Assembly (NCBI GenBank): GCA_965603015.1 | Contig: CBFDBJ010000100.1 | Coordinates: forward strand, 1 to 11,149 | Length of the DNA: 11,149 nt | DNA from: JAUWTJ01 sp965603015 | GTDB taxonomy: Bacteria > Pseudomonadota > Alphaproteobacteria > M2410 | Direction of reading: 5' to 3' | Shown here: in pieces, positions 1 to 6,495 of the stretch | How positions within the stretch are numbered: the first letter of the stretch is position 1 | Layout: each line of letters starts with the position of its first letter | The notes under the pieces: generated by a model | Databases searched by the model: none | What the model saw: only the letters and a program-made list of their open reading frames with translations | Told to the model about the DNA's origin: nothing | Made by a program: the position numbers and the translations under genes

Positions 1-37
1 CATCGGTCACATGTCGAAAACGGCGGATACCTTCCAT
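1..37 (-). CDS. possible 5' end of a divergent gene running off the left edge
   Basis: On the minus strand an ATG at 37-35 opens a frame reading MEGIRRFRHVTD that stays open to the window edge. A second ATG lies at 3-1 in another frame. No convincing Shine-Dalgarno sequence precedes the first ATG (the bases before it read ACACAAGATT), so translation here would be weak or leaderless. The only support is the open frame and its place opposite sppA, with a palindrome between the two. Twelve codons are far too few to name a family. This may be chance. Confidence 0.2.
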   Translation of the reverse strand, partial: MEGIRRFRHVTD

Positions 38-56
38 AATCTTGTGTAAATTGGGC

Positions 57-72
57 GTGACACTGATGTCAC
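57..72. promoter_or_regulatory. 16-bp palindrome upstream of sppA, operator-like
   Basis: GTGACA-CTGA-TGTCAC is a perfect 6-bp inverted repeat with a 4-bp spacer. It lies between a possible divergent start on the minus strand and the candidate sppA promoter at 116-144. The layout resembles a dimeric regulator site. It is not a Crp site, because the GTGA/TCAC half-sites are 8 bp apart and not 6, and it does not match the Fnr layout. The regulator is unknown. Confidence 0.35.
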
Positions 73-115
73 ACAGCTCCAATCGGGTCCCGGGGAGCGC
101 TTGTGGCCCTTGGCT

Positions 116-144
116 TTGAGATGACTATGCGGTACTTTTACCAT
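116..144 (+). promoter_or_regulatory. candidate sigma-70 promoter for sppA
   Basis: TTGAGA (116-121) and TACCAT (139-144) are separated by exactly 17 bp, matching the -35 and -10 consensus at 5 of 6 and 4 of 6 positions. Transcription would start near 151, giving a leader of about 48 nt before the ATG at 199. That leader includes a GC-rich inverted repeat (CCGCC 155-159 with GGCGG 171-175). Found by eye only. Confidence 0.3.
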
Positions 145-198
145 AAGGCCCAGACCGCCGGGCCACGGGGGGCGGAGTGTGTTTGTGGGACTGTCTGG

Positions 199-1959
199 AT
201 GAAACGCATCATCGGCACCGTTTTTGCCGTTTTTCTGGCGCTTGTGCTGTTCTTTGTCATGTTGCCGGTATTGATCTTGCCGGTGCTGGTGACAGGGCAG
301 AAGAAACCCGAGATCCCGTCTCTGGCTGTTCTTGAGCTCGATCTGAGCGGGACCTTCACGGATCAGCCTCACGGGTCATCTTTTGGCGCCGAAGGGGCAT
401 CGCCTGCGTCCATCATTCGTGTTGTTGAAGCGCTTGCCCGCGCGGAAGACGACGCAAGAGTGCCCGGGTTGTTCGTAACACTGGATGGCGAAGAAGCGTT
501 ACCGATCGCGCAGGCTGAAGAAATCCGGGATGCCTTTAATTCGTTTCGGGCCAAAGGTAAATTTGTCATTGTTCATGCGCGCAGTTTCCAGCCGGCGAGC
601 CTTGGGGCCTATTATGCCGCGACGGAATCCGATGAGTTGTGGATGCAGCCCGGTGGTACGTTTGCATCTTCGGAGGTTCAGGTTAATGCCTCCTTCGCTG
701 AAGCAATGCCGAATACCGATGAAAGTGCCGCGACTGGTGGTCAGTACGAGGATTATAAAACAGGTGTGAGTACCTTCACCAGGCCCGGTCTTTCGGGTCC
801 GGACCGCGACGCCTATGGGTCGCTTGTCCAGGCCATTCACGACCGTGCAACAACCGGAATTGCGATTTCCAGAGGCATGAGCCTGGACGGACTTCGCGCG
901 TTGCTGCACGAGGGTCCGCGAGATGCGACCGATGCTCTGGCAAGCGGCCTCATAAGTCATTTGGGCCCGCTTGATCAGGCTCGCAGTGCTGCGCTGATCA
1001 GAGGGGGCAAGGGCGCTACAGAAATAACCTGGAGCGACTATCTGGCAGGAGCCGGGACGCTCTATGACGACGGCGCGGTCATCGCGGTTGTCTATGCTGA
1101 AGGGCCGATCAAGTCTGATCAGATAGAGGTGGTTGCCACCCCGACTATCAACGCCAACATTACTGCGAATGCCATTCGAGATGCGGCTGATGATGAAAGC
1201 GTCAAGGCCATCGTGTTCCGCGTGGATAGCGCTGGCGGGTCGGCTGTGGCATCCGGCCAGATCTGGGACGCGGTGAAATACGCCAGCGATAGCGGCAAAC
1301 CTGTCGTTGTCAGCATGGGCAGTGTTGCGGCATCGGGCGGGTACTACGTTGCGATGGCCGCGGACAGGATTATCGCGCAGCCAACCACGATCACAGGATC
1401 TATCGGTGTTGTTGATGGCAAGTTTGTGATGGGGCGCACGTATGGAACGCTTGGTTTGACGTTAAGCGAAACAGTGGCCGGAGGGCCTGGCGAACAGAAA
1501 ATCGCCCTGTCAGAAAATGGGTCGGCAGGAGGCTCCGGCGAAAGCTGGCAGGCGGTGAACAAGGTTCTGGGTAATTTTTATACCGACTTTACGCTCAAGG
1601 TTGCCGAAGGGCGCGGGATGAGTCTTGAAGCTGTTCATGAGGTTGCCAGTGGCCGAGCCTGGTCCGGTGCCCAGGCGAAGGATCTGGGGCTAATCGACGG
1701 CCTCGGCGGCTTCCGTTACGCCATTGACGAAACCAAAACCATGATCGGTCTTGATGCCAGCGCTCCGGTAGAACTGCGTGTCTGGCCGGGGCCGGCCAGT
1801 CCATGGCAGCGCATCATGCAGATGAAGGGTGTGTCCGGCAGCGCGGCCAAAGTCATCCTGATGTTCTCGCAACTCGGGCAGGTCGAGACGATCAAGGACC
1901 TGATGGGGTCCGTTTACAATGGCGCTGCGCCGGACGAGGGTCCTGTCGAGGCTGAATAA
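199..1959 (+). CDS. sppA: signal peptide peptidase SppA, 67K type (serine protease IV family, S49)
   Basis: A 586-residue inner-membrane peptidase of the duplicated S49 type, which cleaves leftover signal peptides after secretion. Residues 4-30 form a single hydrophobic anchor, and the rest would face the periplasm. The long form carries a Lys/Ser dyad split between two halves. Here the candidate lysine is K187 in EDYKTGV, and the nucleophile is S379 in SVAASGGYY, followed by TTITGSIGV. Their spacing (192 residues) is close to the 200 in E. coli SppA (K209/S409). The family motif DSPGGS reads DSAGGS here, with Ala345 in place of Pro. The ATG at 199 is chosen because the frame upstream (an ATG at 103) would put 32 polar residues before the anchor. 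Length is near the family's usual 590-620. The ribosome-binding site is weak. The next gene starts 32 bp downstream, so co-transcription is possible. Confidence 0.93.
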   Translation: MKRIIGTVFAVFLALVLFFVMLPVLILPVLVTGQKKPEIPSLAVLELDLSGTFTDQPHGSSFGAEGASPASIIRVVEALARAEDDARVPGLFVTLDGEEALPIAQAEEIRDAFNSFRAKGKFVIVHARSFQPASLGAYYAATESDELWMQPGGTFASSEVQVNASFAEAMPNTDESAATGGQYEDYKTGVSTFTRPGLSGPDRDAYGSLVQAIHDRATTGIAISRGMSLDGLRALLHEGPRDATDALASGLISHLGPLDQARSAALIRGGKGATEITWSDYLAGAGTLYDDGAVIAVVYAEGPIKSDQIEVVATPTINANITANAIRDAADDESVKAIVFRVDSAGGSAVASGQIWDAVKYASDSGKPVVVSMGSVAASGGYYVAMAADRIIAQPTTITGSIGVVDGKFVMGRTYGTLGLTLSETVAGGPGEQKIALSENGSAGGSGESWQAVNKVLGNFYTDFTLKVAEGRGMSLEAVHEVASGRAWSGAQAKDLGLIDGLGGFRYAIDETKTMIGLDASAPVELRVWPGPASPWQRIMQMKGVSGSAAKVILMFSQLGQVETIKDLMGSVYNGAAPDEGPVEAE

Positions 1960-1960
1960 T

Positions 1961-1974
1961 CCTTGACTTCAAGG
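1961..1974. repeat. short palindrome after sppA
   Basis: CCTTGA-CT-TCAAGG is a perfect 6-bp inverted repeat with a 2-bp centre, right after the sppA stop. The loop is too small for a stable hairpin and no T-run follows, so it is unlikely to be an intrinsic terminator. It may be chance or a weak protein-binding site. Confidence 0.25.
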
Positions 1975-1991
1975 GCCCGGTTGGATGAAAG

Positions 1992-2507
1992 ATGCCTTCT
2001 TTCGAACCTTCGAGGCGTGAACCGGTGCAAATCCAGCGACAGAAACTGATAGATGGCTCGGCGATGGGCCTTTCGCTGCTGTGCCTGTTCCACTGCCTGG
2101 CCATGCCGCTCGTGGTGAGCGTGCTGCCCATGCTCGGCGCGCATCTCTTTGAGGAAACCACAATCCATGTGTTTTTCTTCGCAACTGCGCTGCCGTTGAG
2201 TTTTTTGGGTCTGTGGCTTGGGGTGAGGGGCGCGCATGGCGGCAGACGCCTGATGGTCATTGCCGGAGCAGGGTTGCTTCTGATGTTTGCCGGTGCGCTG
2301 CATGACGTTTCCGGCGAATACGATGTGGCGTTTACTTCGGTCGGCGTTTCGCTGGTAGCGCTGGCTCATTTCCTCAACTGGCGTCGCCACGCCAGGACCC
2401 ACAGTTCTGTCCCGCATGAGCATCATGTCGGCCATGCCGACCACCCTTGCGATCATCTTGAAGCTGCGCCAGAGGCTCCGGGCGCGCAGGCTGAGGTGGC
2501 TGAGTAA
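1992..2507 (+). CDS. MerC-domain membrane protein with His-rich C-terminal tail
   Basis: A 171-residue protein with four hydrophobic segments (about residues 22-45, 57-78, 86-103 and 111-129), as expected for the MerC family of small inner-membrane proteins. The first helix carries Cys31 and Cys35 in the run LLCLFHCLAMPL, the typical position of the MerC cysteine pair. MerC of mercury-resistance transposons takes up Hg(II). Chromosomal alphaproteobacterial members usually stand alone and their substrate is unknown. There is no merA, merT, merP or merR here, so a mercury role is not supported. The tail (about 134-155) is rich in His with one Cys (HEHHVGHADHPCDH), which suggests metal binding. 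The ATG at 1992 has GGA six bases upstream. A GTG at 2025 (V12) has GAGG at 2012-2015 with 9-base spacing and is an equally good start, giving 160 residues. Family confidence is high, substrate unknown. Confidence 0.82.
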   Translation: MPSFEPSRREPVQIQRQKLIDGSAMGLSLLCLFHCLAMPLVVSVLPMLGAHLFEETTIHVFFFATALPLSFLGLWLGVRGAHGGRRLMVIAGAGLLLMFAGALHDVSGEYDVAFTSVGVSLVALAHFLNWRRHARTHSSVPHEHHVGHADHPCDHLEAAPEAPGAQAEVAE

Positions 2508-2554
2508 CTGGTGCCTGCGTGATACTTTGTAGAAAGACACATAGGGAGAACGCC

Positions 2555-3490
2555 ATGCGAGCCGCCGCCATTCAGATGAAAGCCACACTCGGAGCCGTGG
2601 AGGAAAACTGCGCCAGCGCCGAACGCCTCGCGCTCGAAGCGATTGGCGAGGGAGCCGAACTGGTCATCCTGCCCGAGTTCTTCACGTCGGCGGTGGCCTT
2701 TCATCCTTCGCTCCTCGACGCGGCCCGCCCTGTGGACGGCGAGCCCTTTCAGCTGCTTGTGCGCCTTGCCAAAGAACATGGCGTCATCCTCGGCGGCTCC
2801 TTCATCGCCTCGCGTGCCGAAGGCGACTTCAACACATTCGTCCTTGCCTTTCCTGACGGCTCAACATTTCTCCACGATAAGGACCTCCCGACCATGTGGG
2901 AGAACTGTTACTATGAGCCGGGGAGTGATGATGGTGTCCTCGATACACCGGCAGGCCCCATCGGTGCTGCGGTGTGCTGGGAACTCGTCCGGACACAGAC
3001 AGTGAGGCGTCTCAAGGGGAAGGTAGGACTGGTCGTCGGAGGGTCCTGCTGGTGGGACATGCCCTATGGCGAAGATACGGCGGAGGCCAGGACAGGGGTC
3101 GGAAAGAATGTCGCCCTTTATGAGAAGACGCCGCCGACAGTCGCCAGGCTGCTGCGTGTTCCTCTTGTCCATGCAGCCCACACCGGGGACTTTGAAGGTC
3201 TGACACCGGGCGCCGAGGGCAGACCCTACAAGTCCCGCTTTTTGGGACGGGCACAAATCGTTGATGGTCACGGCAAGATCCTCGCCGTTGCCGAGCAGGA
3301 CGAAGGCGATGCGGTCGTTGTCGCGGACATAACGCCTGGTCTGGTTGATGCAGAGGACCTTCCGATTCCCGACGGCTTCTGGATCCATGAAATGACGGAA
3401 GCTTCACTCAGCGCCTGGGAGAGCCAGAACGCCTTTGGCCAACAATATTTTGCAGAGGTTACAAGGCCTCACCGGGCCGCGCAGGGCTGA
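2555..3490 (+). CDS. carbon-nitrogen hydrolase (nitrilase superfamily)
   Basis: A 311-residue cytoplasmic hydrolase of the nitrilase/amidase superfamily, which breaks non-peptide C-N bonds in amides, carbamoyl compounds or nitriles. The catalytic Glu-Lys-Cys triad is visible: E41 in VILPEFF, K109 in LHDKDLP and nucleophile C141 in AAVCWEL. The family length is about 260-320. The ATG at 2555 is chosen because AGGGAGAA (2543-2550) lies just upstream and the protein then begins MRAAAIQM, the usual first beta strand. An upstream in-frame ATG at 2519 lacks such a site. It follows the MerC-domain gene by 47 bp on the same strand, with no functional link evident. Its stop (3488-3490) directly touches the stop of the convergent gene. 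The specific substrate cannot be read from the sequence. The Lys segment ends in PTMWENCYYEPG, which does not resemble the classic nitrilase, NAD synthetase or N-carbamoylputrescine amidase motifs as I recall them. Confidence 0.88.
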   Translation: MRAAAIQMKATLGAVEENCASAERLALEAIGEGAELVILPEFFTSAVAFHPSLLDAARPVDGEPFQLLVRLAKEHGVILGGSFIASRAEGDFNTFVLAFPDGSTFLHDKDLPTMWENCYYEPGSDDGVLDTPAGPIGAAVCWELVRTQTVRRLKGKVGLVVGGSCWWDMPYGEDTAEARTGVGKNVALYEKTPPTVARLLRVPLVHAAHTGDFEGLTPGAEGRPYKSRFLGRAQIVDGHGKILAVAEQDEGDAVVVADITPGLVDAEDLPIPDGFWIHEMTEASLSAWESQNAFGQQYFAEVTRPHRAAQG

Positions 3491-3751
3491 TCAGGGTTCT
3501 GAGGGAGGATCAGTGGCTTCTGGCGTATCGTCTGCGACGACTTCAGCCGCCTCATCTGGTTCCGGGACTGCTGCGTCTGGTGTGATCTCGCCCGTGTCCT
3601 CCTCCACCGCCGGGACAATGGCTGGATCAATCACGATCTCGACTTCGGTAGCGGGTGGTTCGGAGGTCAATAATTTTGAAAGCGGGCTGAAAAAGAACAG
3701 CACGCCGAGGATGATCAGCAAAAGAAGAAGATTTGTAAGAAAGCGCTGCAT
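3491..3751 (-). CDS. small membrane-anchored protein with acidic Pro-rich tail, function unknown
   Basis: An 86-residue protein of no family I recognise. Residues 7-21 form a strongly hydrophobic segment (LLLLLIILGVLFFFS lies at 8-22). After K26 there is no basic residue at all. The 56 residues from 31 to 86 contain 18 Asp/Glu and 11 Pro, so the tail is probably disordered. With Arg3 before the helix and acid after it, the likely topology is N-terminus inside and tail in the periplasm. The ATG at 3751 has GGGGA a few bases upstream. A good promoter match lies at 3801-3829. The gene is convergent with the nitrilase-family gene, and the two stop codons touch to form TGATCA. The downstream neighbour on its own strand cannot be an operon partner, because the next gene is convergent. 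Confidence 0.7.
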   Translation of the reverse strand: MQRFLTNLLLLLIILGVLFFFSPLSKLLTSEPPATEVEIVIDPAIVPAVEEDTGEITPDAAVPEPDEAAEVVADDTPEATDPPSEP

Positions 3752-3800
3752 AGGTTCCCCGAAATGTTATCGGCCCCCGCCGGAATTTGTCACTTGAGGC

Positions 3801-3829
3801 ATTATACACCGTCAATGAGCGAGTTGCAA
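3801..3829 (-). promoter_or_regulatory. candidate sigma-70 promoter for the small acidic membrane protein
   Basis: On the minus strand TTGCAA (3829-3824) and a perfect TATAAT (3806-3801) are separated by exactly 17 bp. Transcription would start near 3794, leaving a leader of about 42 nt before the ATG at 3751. The -35 element falls inside the loop of the hairpin at 3819-3836, so this promoter overlaps the possible terminator of the gene upstream. Confidence 0.55.
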
Positions 3830-3836
3830 AACTCGC
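3819..3836 (-). terminator. hairpin after the methyltransferase gene, weak terminator candidate
   Basis: GCGAGTT-GCAA-AACTCGC on the plus strand is a perfect 7-bp stem with a 4-base loop, starting 13 bases past the methyltransferase stop in its direction of transcription. The bases after it on the minus strand read TCATTGACGG, with no T-run, so it is not a canonical intrinsic terminator. It may protect the 3' end or act with Rho. Confidence 0.35.
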
Positions 3837-3849
3837 GAAGGGCGGGGCT

Positions 3850-4362
3850 TCAGGACGCCGATTTCCTTGCGGCCAGTCTTTGGCGCACTGCTGGAGCGGG
3901 GACCTGCTCGACTACCTGCTCATAGATGAGGATTTCAAACCCCTTTGCAAAGACCTCGCGTAACTCACCCTCCTGCAACAGAAAATTGGGACTGGACGGT
4001 TTGCCGTAGCGCTCATTGCCCGCTGCGAAGGTTTCGTAGAGGAGGAGCCCGCCCGGCGCGACGGCCTCGCGGATGTTTTGAAATAGCGGGCGCCAGAGAT
4101 AGTTGGCGACGATGACAGCGTCGAAGGTGGCCTCGCCGAGGGGCCATGGTGCATTTTCAAGGTCTGCGGAGACAGGGGAGAGTTTGGCTATTCCCGCCAG
4201 GTCGCCGAGACCGCGCGTGTCGATATCGACAGCGGTTATTTCAAAGCCACGTTCCAGGCAGACCCGCGTGTGACGCCCCTTGCCGCAGGCGAGGTCGAGG
4301 ACACTGCCGCCGGGCTTGATTTCGGGGAGCCATTTGAGGATGAAGGGGGAGGGAGGCTGCAT
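3850..4362 (-). CDS. class I SAM-dependent methyltransferase
   Basis: A 170-residue single-domain Rossmann-fold methyltransferase, probably cytosolic. Motif I is SVLDLACGKGRHT (about residues 20-32), which binds S-adenosylmethionine. The acidic end of strand 2 is AVDID, motif IV region FDAVIVANYLWRP, and motif VI GGLLLYETF. The later stretch GNERYGKPSSPNFLLQEGEL is typical of the TehB/tellurite-resistance-like and related small methyltransferases. The acceptor substrate is unknown and tellurite resistance is not implied. The ATG at 4362 is chosen, with GAGA a few bases upstream. A TTG at 4377 would add five residues (MVQRQ) and is possible. The upstream neighbour on the same strand is the ABC exporter, whose stop lies about 100 bp away with inverted repeats between, so co-transcription is uncertain. 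Confidence 0.82.
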   Translation of the reverse strand: MQPPSPFILKWLPEIKPGGSVLDLACGKGRHTRVCLERGFEITAVDIDTRGLGDLAGIAKLSPVSADLENAPWPLGEATFDAVIVANYLWRPLFQNIREAVAPGGLLLYETFAAGNERYGKPSSPNFLLQEGELREVFAKGFEILIYEQVVEQVPAPAVRQRLAARKSAS

Positions 4363-4383
4363 TTGTCTCTGAACCAAACAATG

Positions 4384-4416
4384 TTGTCATCCCCGGGTCA
4401 AGCCCAAGGATGACAA
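4384..4416. repeat. REP-like palindrome, alphaproteobacterial type
   Basis: TTGTCATCC (4384-4392) and GGATGACAA (4408-4416) are perfect 9-bp inverted arms. Between them a smaller GGG...CCC pairing (4395-4397 with 4403-4405) is possible. The core GTCATCCCCGGG...GGATGAC closely resembles palindromes that I recall as dispersed between genes in alphaproteobacterial chromosomes. It lies between the ABC exporter stop and the methyltransferase start, so it would form a hairpin in a read-through transcript. Only one copy is present in this window. Confidence 0.6.
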
Positions 4417-4427
4417 AAATTGAATTT

Positions 4428-4470
4428 GGCGGCGCGAGCTATGACTTTAGGCCGCCACTTTTAGCTCGCG
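4428..4470 (-). other. two overlapping, mutually exclusive hairpins at the ABC exporter stop codon
   Basis: On the minus strand CGCGAGCT (4470-4463), which includes the last two sense codons and the first base of the TAA stop, can pair with AGCTCGCG (4440-4433), 8 bp. GGCGGC (4456-4451) can pair with GCCGCC (4433-4428), 6 bp. The two stems interleave and share base 4433. A T-run (TTTTT) follows only 8 bases after the second stem. It may be an mRNA 3' structure or imperfect terminator. Confidence 0.4.
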
Positions 4471-6266
4471 ATTTCGCGAACCTTTTCGGTTTCTGCTACG
4501 TCGAGGAGCTGCACCGCGACGAGTGAGCGGTAGTGGCTGTCCTGCGCCATCAGTTCCTCATGGGTGCCTTGCTCAATGATCCGGCCCTTGTCAAAGACGA
4601 GGATCCGGTCGACCTGCCGGATCGTCGAGAGCCGGTGGGCAATGATGATCGTCGTGCGGCCTTCCATGAGGTCCTGCATCGAAGCCTGGATAAAGGCTTC
4701 GGTGTGACTGTCGAGGCTCGAGGTCGCCTCATCAAGGATCAGGATCGGACAATCCGCAAGGAAGGCGCGTGCCAAAGCAACTCTTTGACGCTCACCGCCC
4801 GAGAGCTTGACACCGCGCTCGCCCACCAGCGTTTCATAACCATCCTTGAGCTGGTCGATGAACTCGTGGGCGTGAGCCCGTTTGGCCGCATCGATGACGT
4901 TTTCAACAGTAGCATCAGGCCGACCATAGGAGATGTTTTCCATCAGTGTCCGGTGAAACAGGATTGGCTCCTGTGGCACCAGTGCAATGGCCTCTCGAAG
5001 ATCGGACTGCAGCACGCCGGCAATATTCTGTCCGTCGATAACGATCTCACCACCATCGACATCATAAAGCCGCTGAACAAGTTTTACAAAACTGCTCTTG
5101 CCGCTACCCGACTGTCCGACCAGCGCCACCTTTTCACCCGGCTCAATCGATAGTGAGAAATCACGATAGAGCGCCTCGTCCTGATTTTCATAGGTGAACG
5201 TGACATCGTGAAACTCGATCTTGCCGGACCCGGCGTGAAACGATCTGGCGTCGTCCGCATCCACCACGCCAAGAGGCAGCGTCATGAAGTTGATGATATC
5301 TTCCATCTCATTCACGGACGTCTGGATGTTTCGCATGTGCATACCGATGTGGCGCATATAACCGTTGACGACGAAGTAGCTTGTCAGAACTGTGACGACC
5401 TGGCCCGGCGTGGCCTTGCCCTGGCTCCAGAACAGGAGGGCAGTGCCGATCATCAGTGTCACCAGGCCAATCATGAAGATAAACTGCAGACCGCCAGAGT
5501 TAACCTGCCGGTTCCAGCTTGCCCGTGCGCCATCTCTCCACGATGTCGTCATTTGCCCGAGCCGATCATCCTCGCGGGCCTCGGACCCGAAAGATTTAAC
5601 CACGGCATTACACGTGATGGAGTCCGCCAAAACCGCGCCCAGCTTCGTATCACGCTTGTTGAAGGTCTTGTTGGCGGGGGCCACATAGCGCGTCATGAGA
5701 AACCAGTTCATGGCGAACAGCAGAACAATGCTCGTGAACATGATGACTCCCATGATGATCCATTGGGTTGCCAGCATGATGGACAGACCAATGACCACAA
5801 GTGTCGCCGGAATGAGACCGTAGAACAGGCTATCCGCCATATCGTCATAGGCCCATTTGCCGCGCGTGATCTTTCGCACTGTCGCGCCGCCAAAGGAGTT
5901 GGCGTGCCAGTCTGTCGAGAAGCGCTGAACACGGAAGAAGGCATCCGCGACCATGCGGCGCATGGTTTCGGACGCAAGCCAGATCCATACGCGGTCATTG
6001 AGATAGCGCAGGGTATAGAAGCTCGCCTCGAGGGCAACAAATCCGAAGAAGGCCATTTTCGCAGCCTCGATGACAAGCGGTGTGGTTTCACCAGCCGCTG
6101 CCCCTGATGCAACCGCGTCAATAATGCGGCCGGCAAAGATCGGCAACAGCACGTCGCACACGATCATAATGACGATGCCGACAGAAATTGCCGTGATGGC
6201 ACGGGGGAAATTGCGCCAGTAGTGCCAGATAAATTTCAGAACGGTCCAGAAAGTGATCTTGTTCAT
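4461..6266 (-). CDS. ABC exporter half-transporter, fused membrane and ATPase domains (MsbA/ABCB type)
   Basis: A complete 601-residue inner-membrane exporter subunit that would dimerise and use ATP to move a hydrophobic or lipid-like substrate outward. Six membrane segments are visible (about residues 28-46, 69-86, 150-168, 169-188, 260-280 and 290-304). The ATPase domain follows: A-loop Tyr359, Walker A GQSGSGKSS at 384-392, Q-loop Q432, signature LSGGERQ at 488-494, Walker B LILDE ending D512-E513, D-loop SSLD, and H-loop H544. All key residues are intact. The ATG at 6266 is chosen because MNKITFWTVLKFIWHYW begins like family members. A TTG at 6362 would add 32 residues without membrane character. 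The ribosome-binding site before 6266 is poor, although a strong AGGAGGGAGG lies too far upstream (6300-6291) to serve it. A long structured leader with a possible 20-codon peptide lies upstream. The substrate cannot be deduced. Confidence 0.92.
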   Translation of the reverse strand: MNKITFWTVLKFIWHYWRNFPRAITAISVGIVIMIVCDVLLPIFAGRIIDAVASGAAAGETTPLVIEAAKMAFFGFVALEASFYTLRYLNDRVWIWLASETMRRMVADAFFRVQRFSTDWHANSFGGATVRKITRGKWAYDDMADSLFYGLIPATLVVIGLSIMLATQWIIMGVIMFTSIVLLFAMNWFLMTRYVAPANKTFNKRDTKLGAVLADSITCNAVVKSFGSEAREDDRLGQMTTSWRDGARASWNRQVNSGGLQFIFMIGLVTLMIGTALLFWSQGKATPGQVVTVLTSYFVVNGYMRHIGMHMRNIQTSVNEMEDIINFMTLPLGVVDADDARSFHAGSGKIEFHDVTFTYENQDEALYRDFSLSIEPGEKVALVGQSGSGKSSFVKLVQRLYDVDGGEIVIDGQNIAGVLQSDLREAIALVPQEPILFHRTLMENISYGRPDATVENVIDAAKRAHAHEFIDQLKDGYETLVGERGVKLSGGERQRVALARAFLADCPILILDEATSSLDSHTEAFIQASMQDLMEGRTTIIIAHRLSTIRQVDRILVFDKGRIIEQGTHEELMAQDSHYRSLVAVQLLDVAETEKVREIAS

Positions 6267-6430
6267 AGTCTCAAAGAGGCTCTGTGAAGGCCTCCCTCCT
6301 GATAAAAATATCGCGTCATACCGCTGTGTGCCAGGAGACCCAAAAAGGATGTCGTGGCGCAAAATGGTCTAAAGAGCTCGGTGGCCCTCGAACGCTATAA
6401 GAAGAAGCAGTTGAAAATTTGAGGAATTCT

Positions 6431-6444
6431 GCGGCTTTTGCCGC
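6431..6444. repeat. small GC hairpin in the ABC exporter leader
   Basis: GCGGC-TTTT-GCCGC is a perfect 5-bp inverted repeat with a 4-base loop, about 165 bp upstream of the exporter ATG. On the minus strand the bases after it read AGAATTCCTCAAATTTTC, so no proper T-run follows directly. It may be part of the leader structure described for 6451-6492. Confidence 0.4.
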
Positions 6445-6450
6445 TTGAAG

Positions 6451-6492
6451 TCGACTGCTGAGCGCCCGGGCCAGTATCCCCGGGCAAGTCGA
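6451..6492 (-). promoter_or_regulatory. long stem just past the 20-codon frame, attenuator-like
   Basis: In the minus-strand transcript TCGACT (6492-6487) pairs with AGTCGA (6456-6451). Inside, GCCCGGG (6485-6479) pairs with CCCGGGC (6470-6464) around an 8-base loop. The structure thus has 6 outer and 7 inner base pairs, separated by an asymmetric internal loop (1 and 7 bases). The outer arm begins 3 bases after the TAA of the short frame at 6496-6558, so a ribosome stopped there would cover and open it. No regulatory family is recognised. Confidence 0.45.
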
Positions 6493-6495
6493 AAG

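Noticed and set aside
57..72. Crp or Fnr binding site reading of the palindrome
   Set aside because: The half-site spacing is 8 bp between GTGA and TCAC, not the 6 bp these regulators need.
103..198. N-terminal extension of sppA from the ATG at 103
   Set aside because: It would place 32 polar residues before the membrane anchor. The ATG at 199 gives a normal SppA start.
1992..2507. Mercury resistance operon
   Set aside because: Only a MerC-type protein is present, with no merA, merT, merP or merR near it.
1914..2588. Minus-strand open frame opposite the MerC-domain gene
   Set aside because: It overlaps the well-supported membrane protein and has no recognisable family.
4428..4470. Compact H-type pseudoknot at the exporter stop
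   Set aside because: The 6-base loop is too short to span both stacked stems, so alternative hairpins are more likely than a pseudoknot.
5208..6107. Long plus-strand open frame (299 codons) opposite the ABC exporter
   Set aside because: It lies fully antisense to a complete conserved gene, its His/Arg-rich composition is typical of a shadow frame, and no ribosome-binding site supports it.
6267..6362. N-terminal extension of the ABC exporter from a TTG at 6362
   Set aside because: The extra residues resemble no exporter N-terminus. MNKITFWTV at 6266 does.
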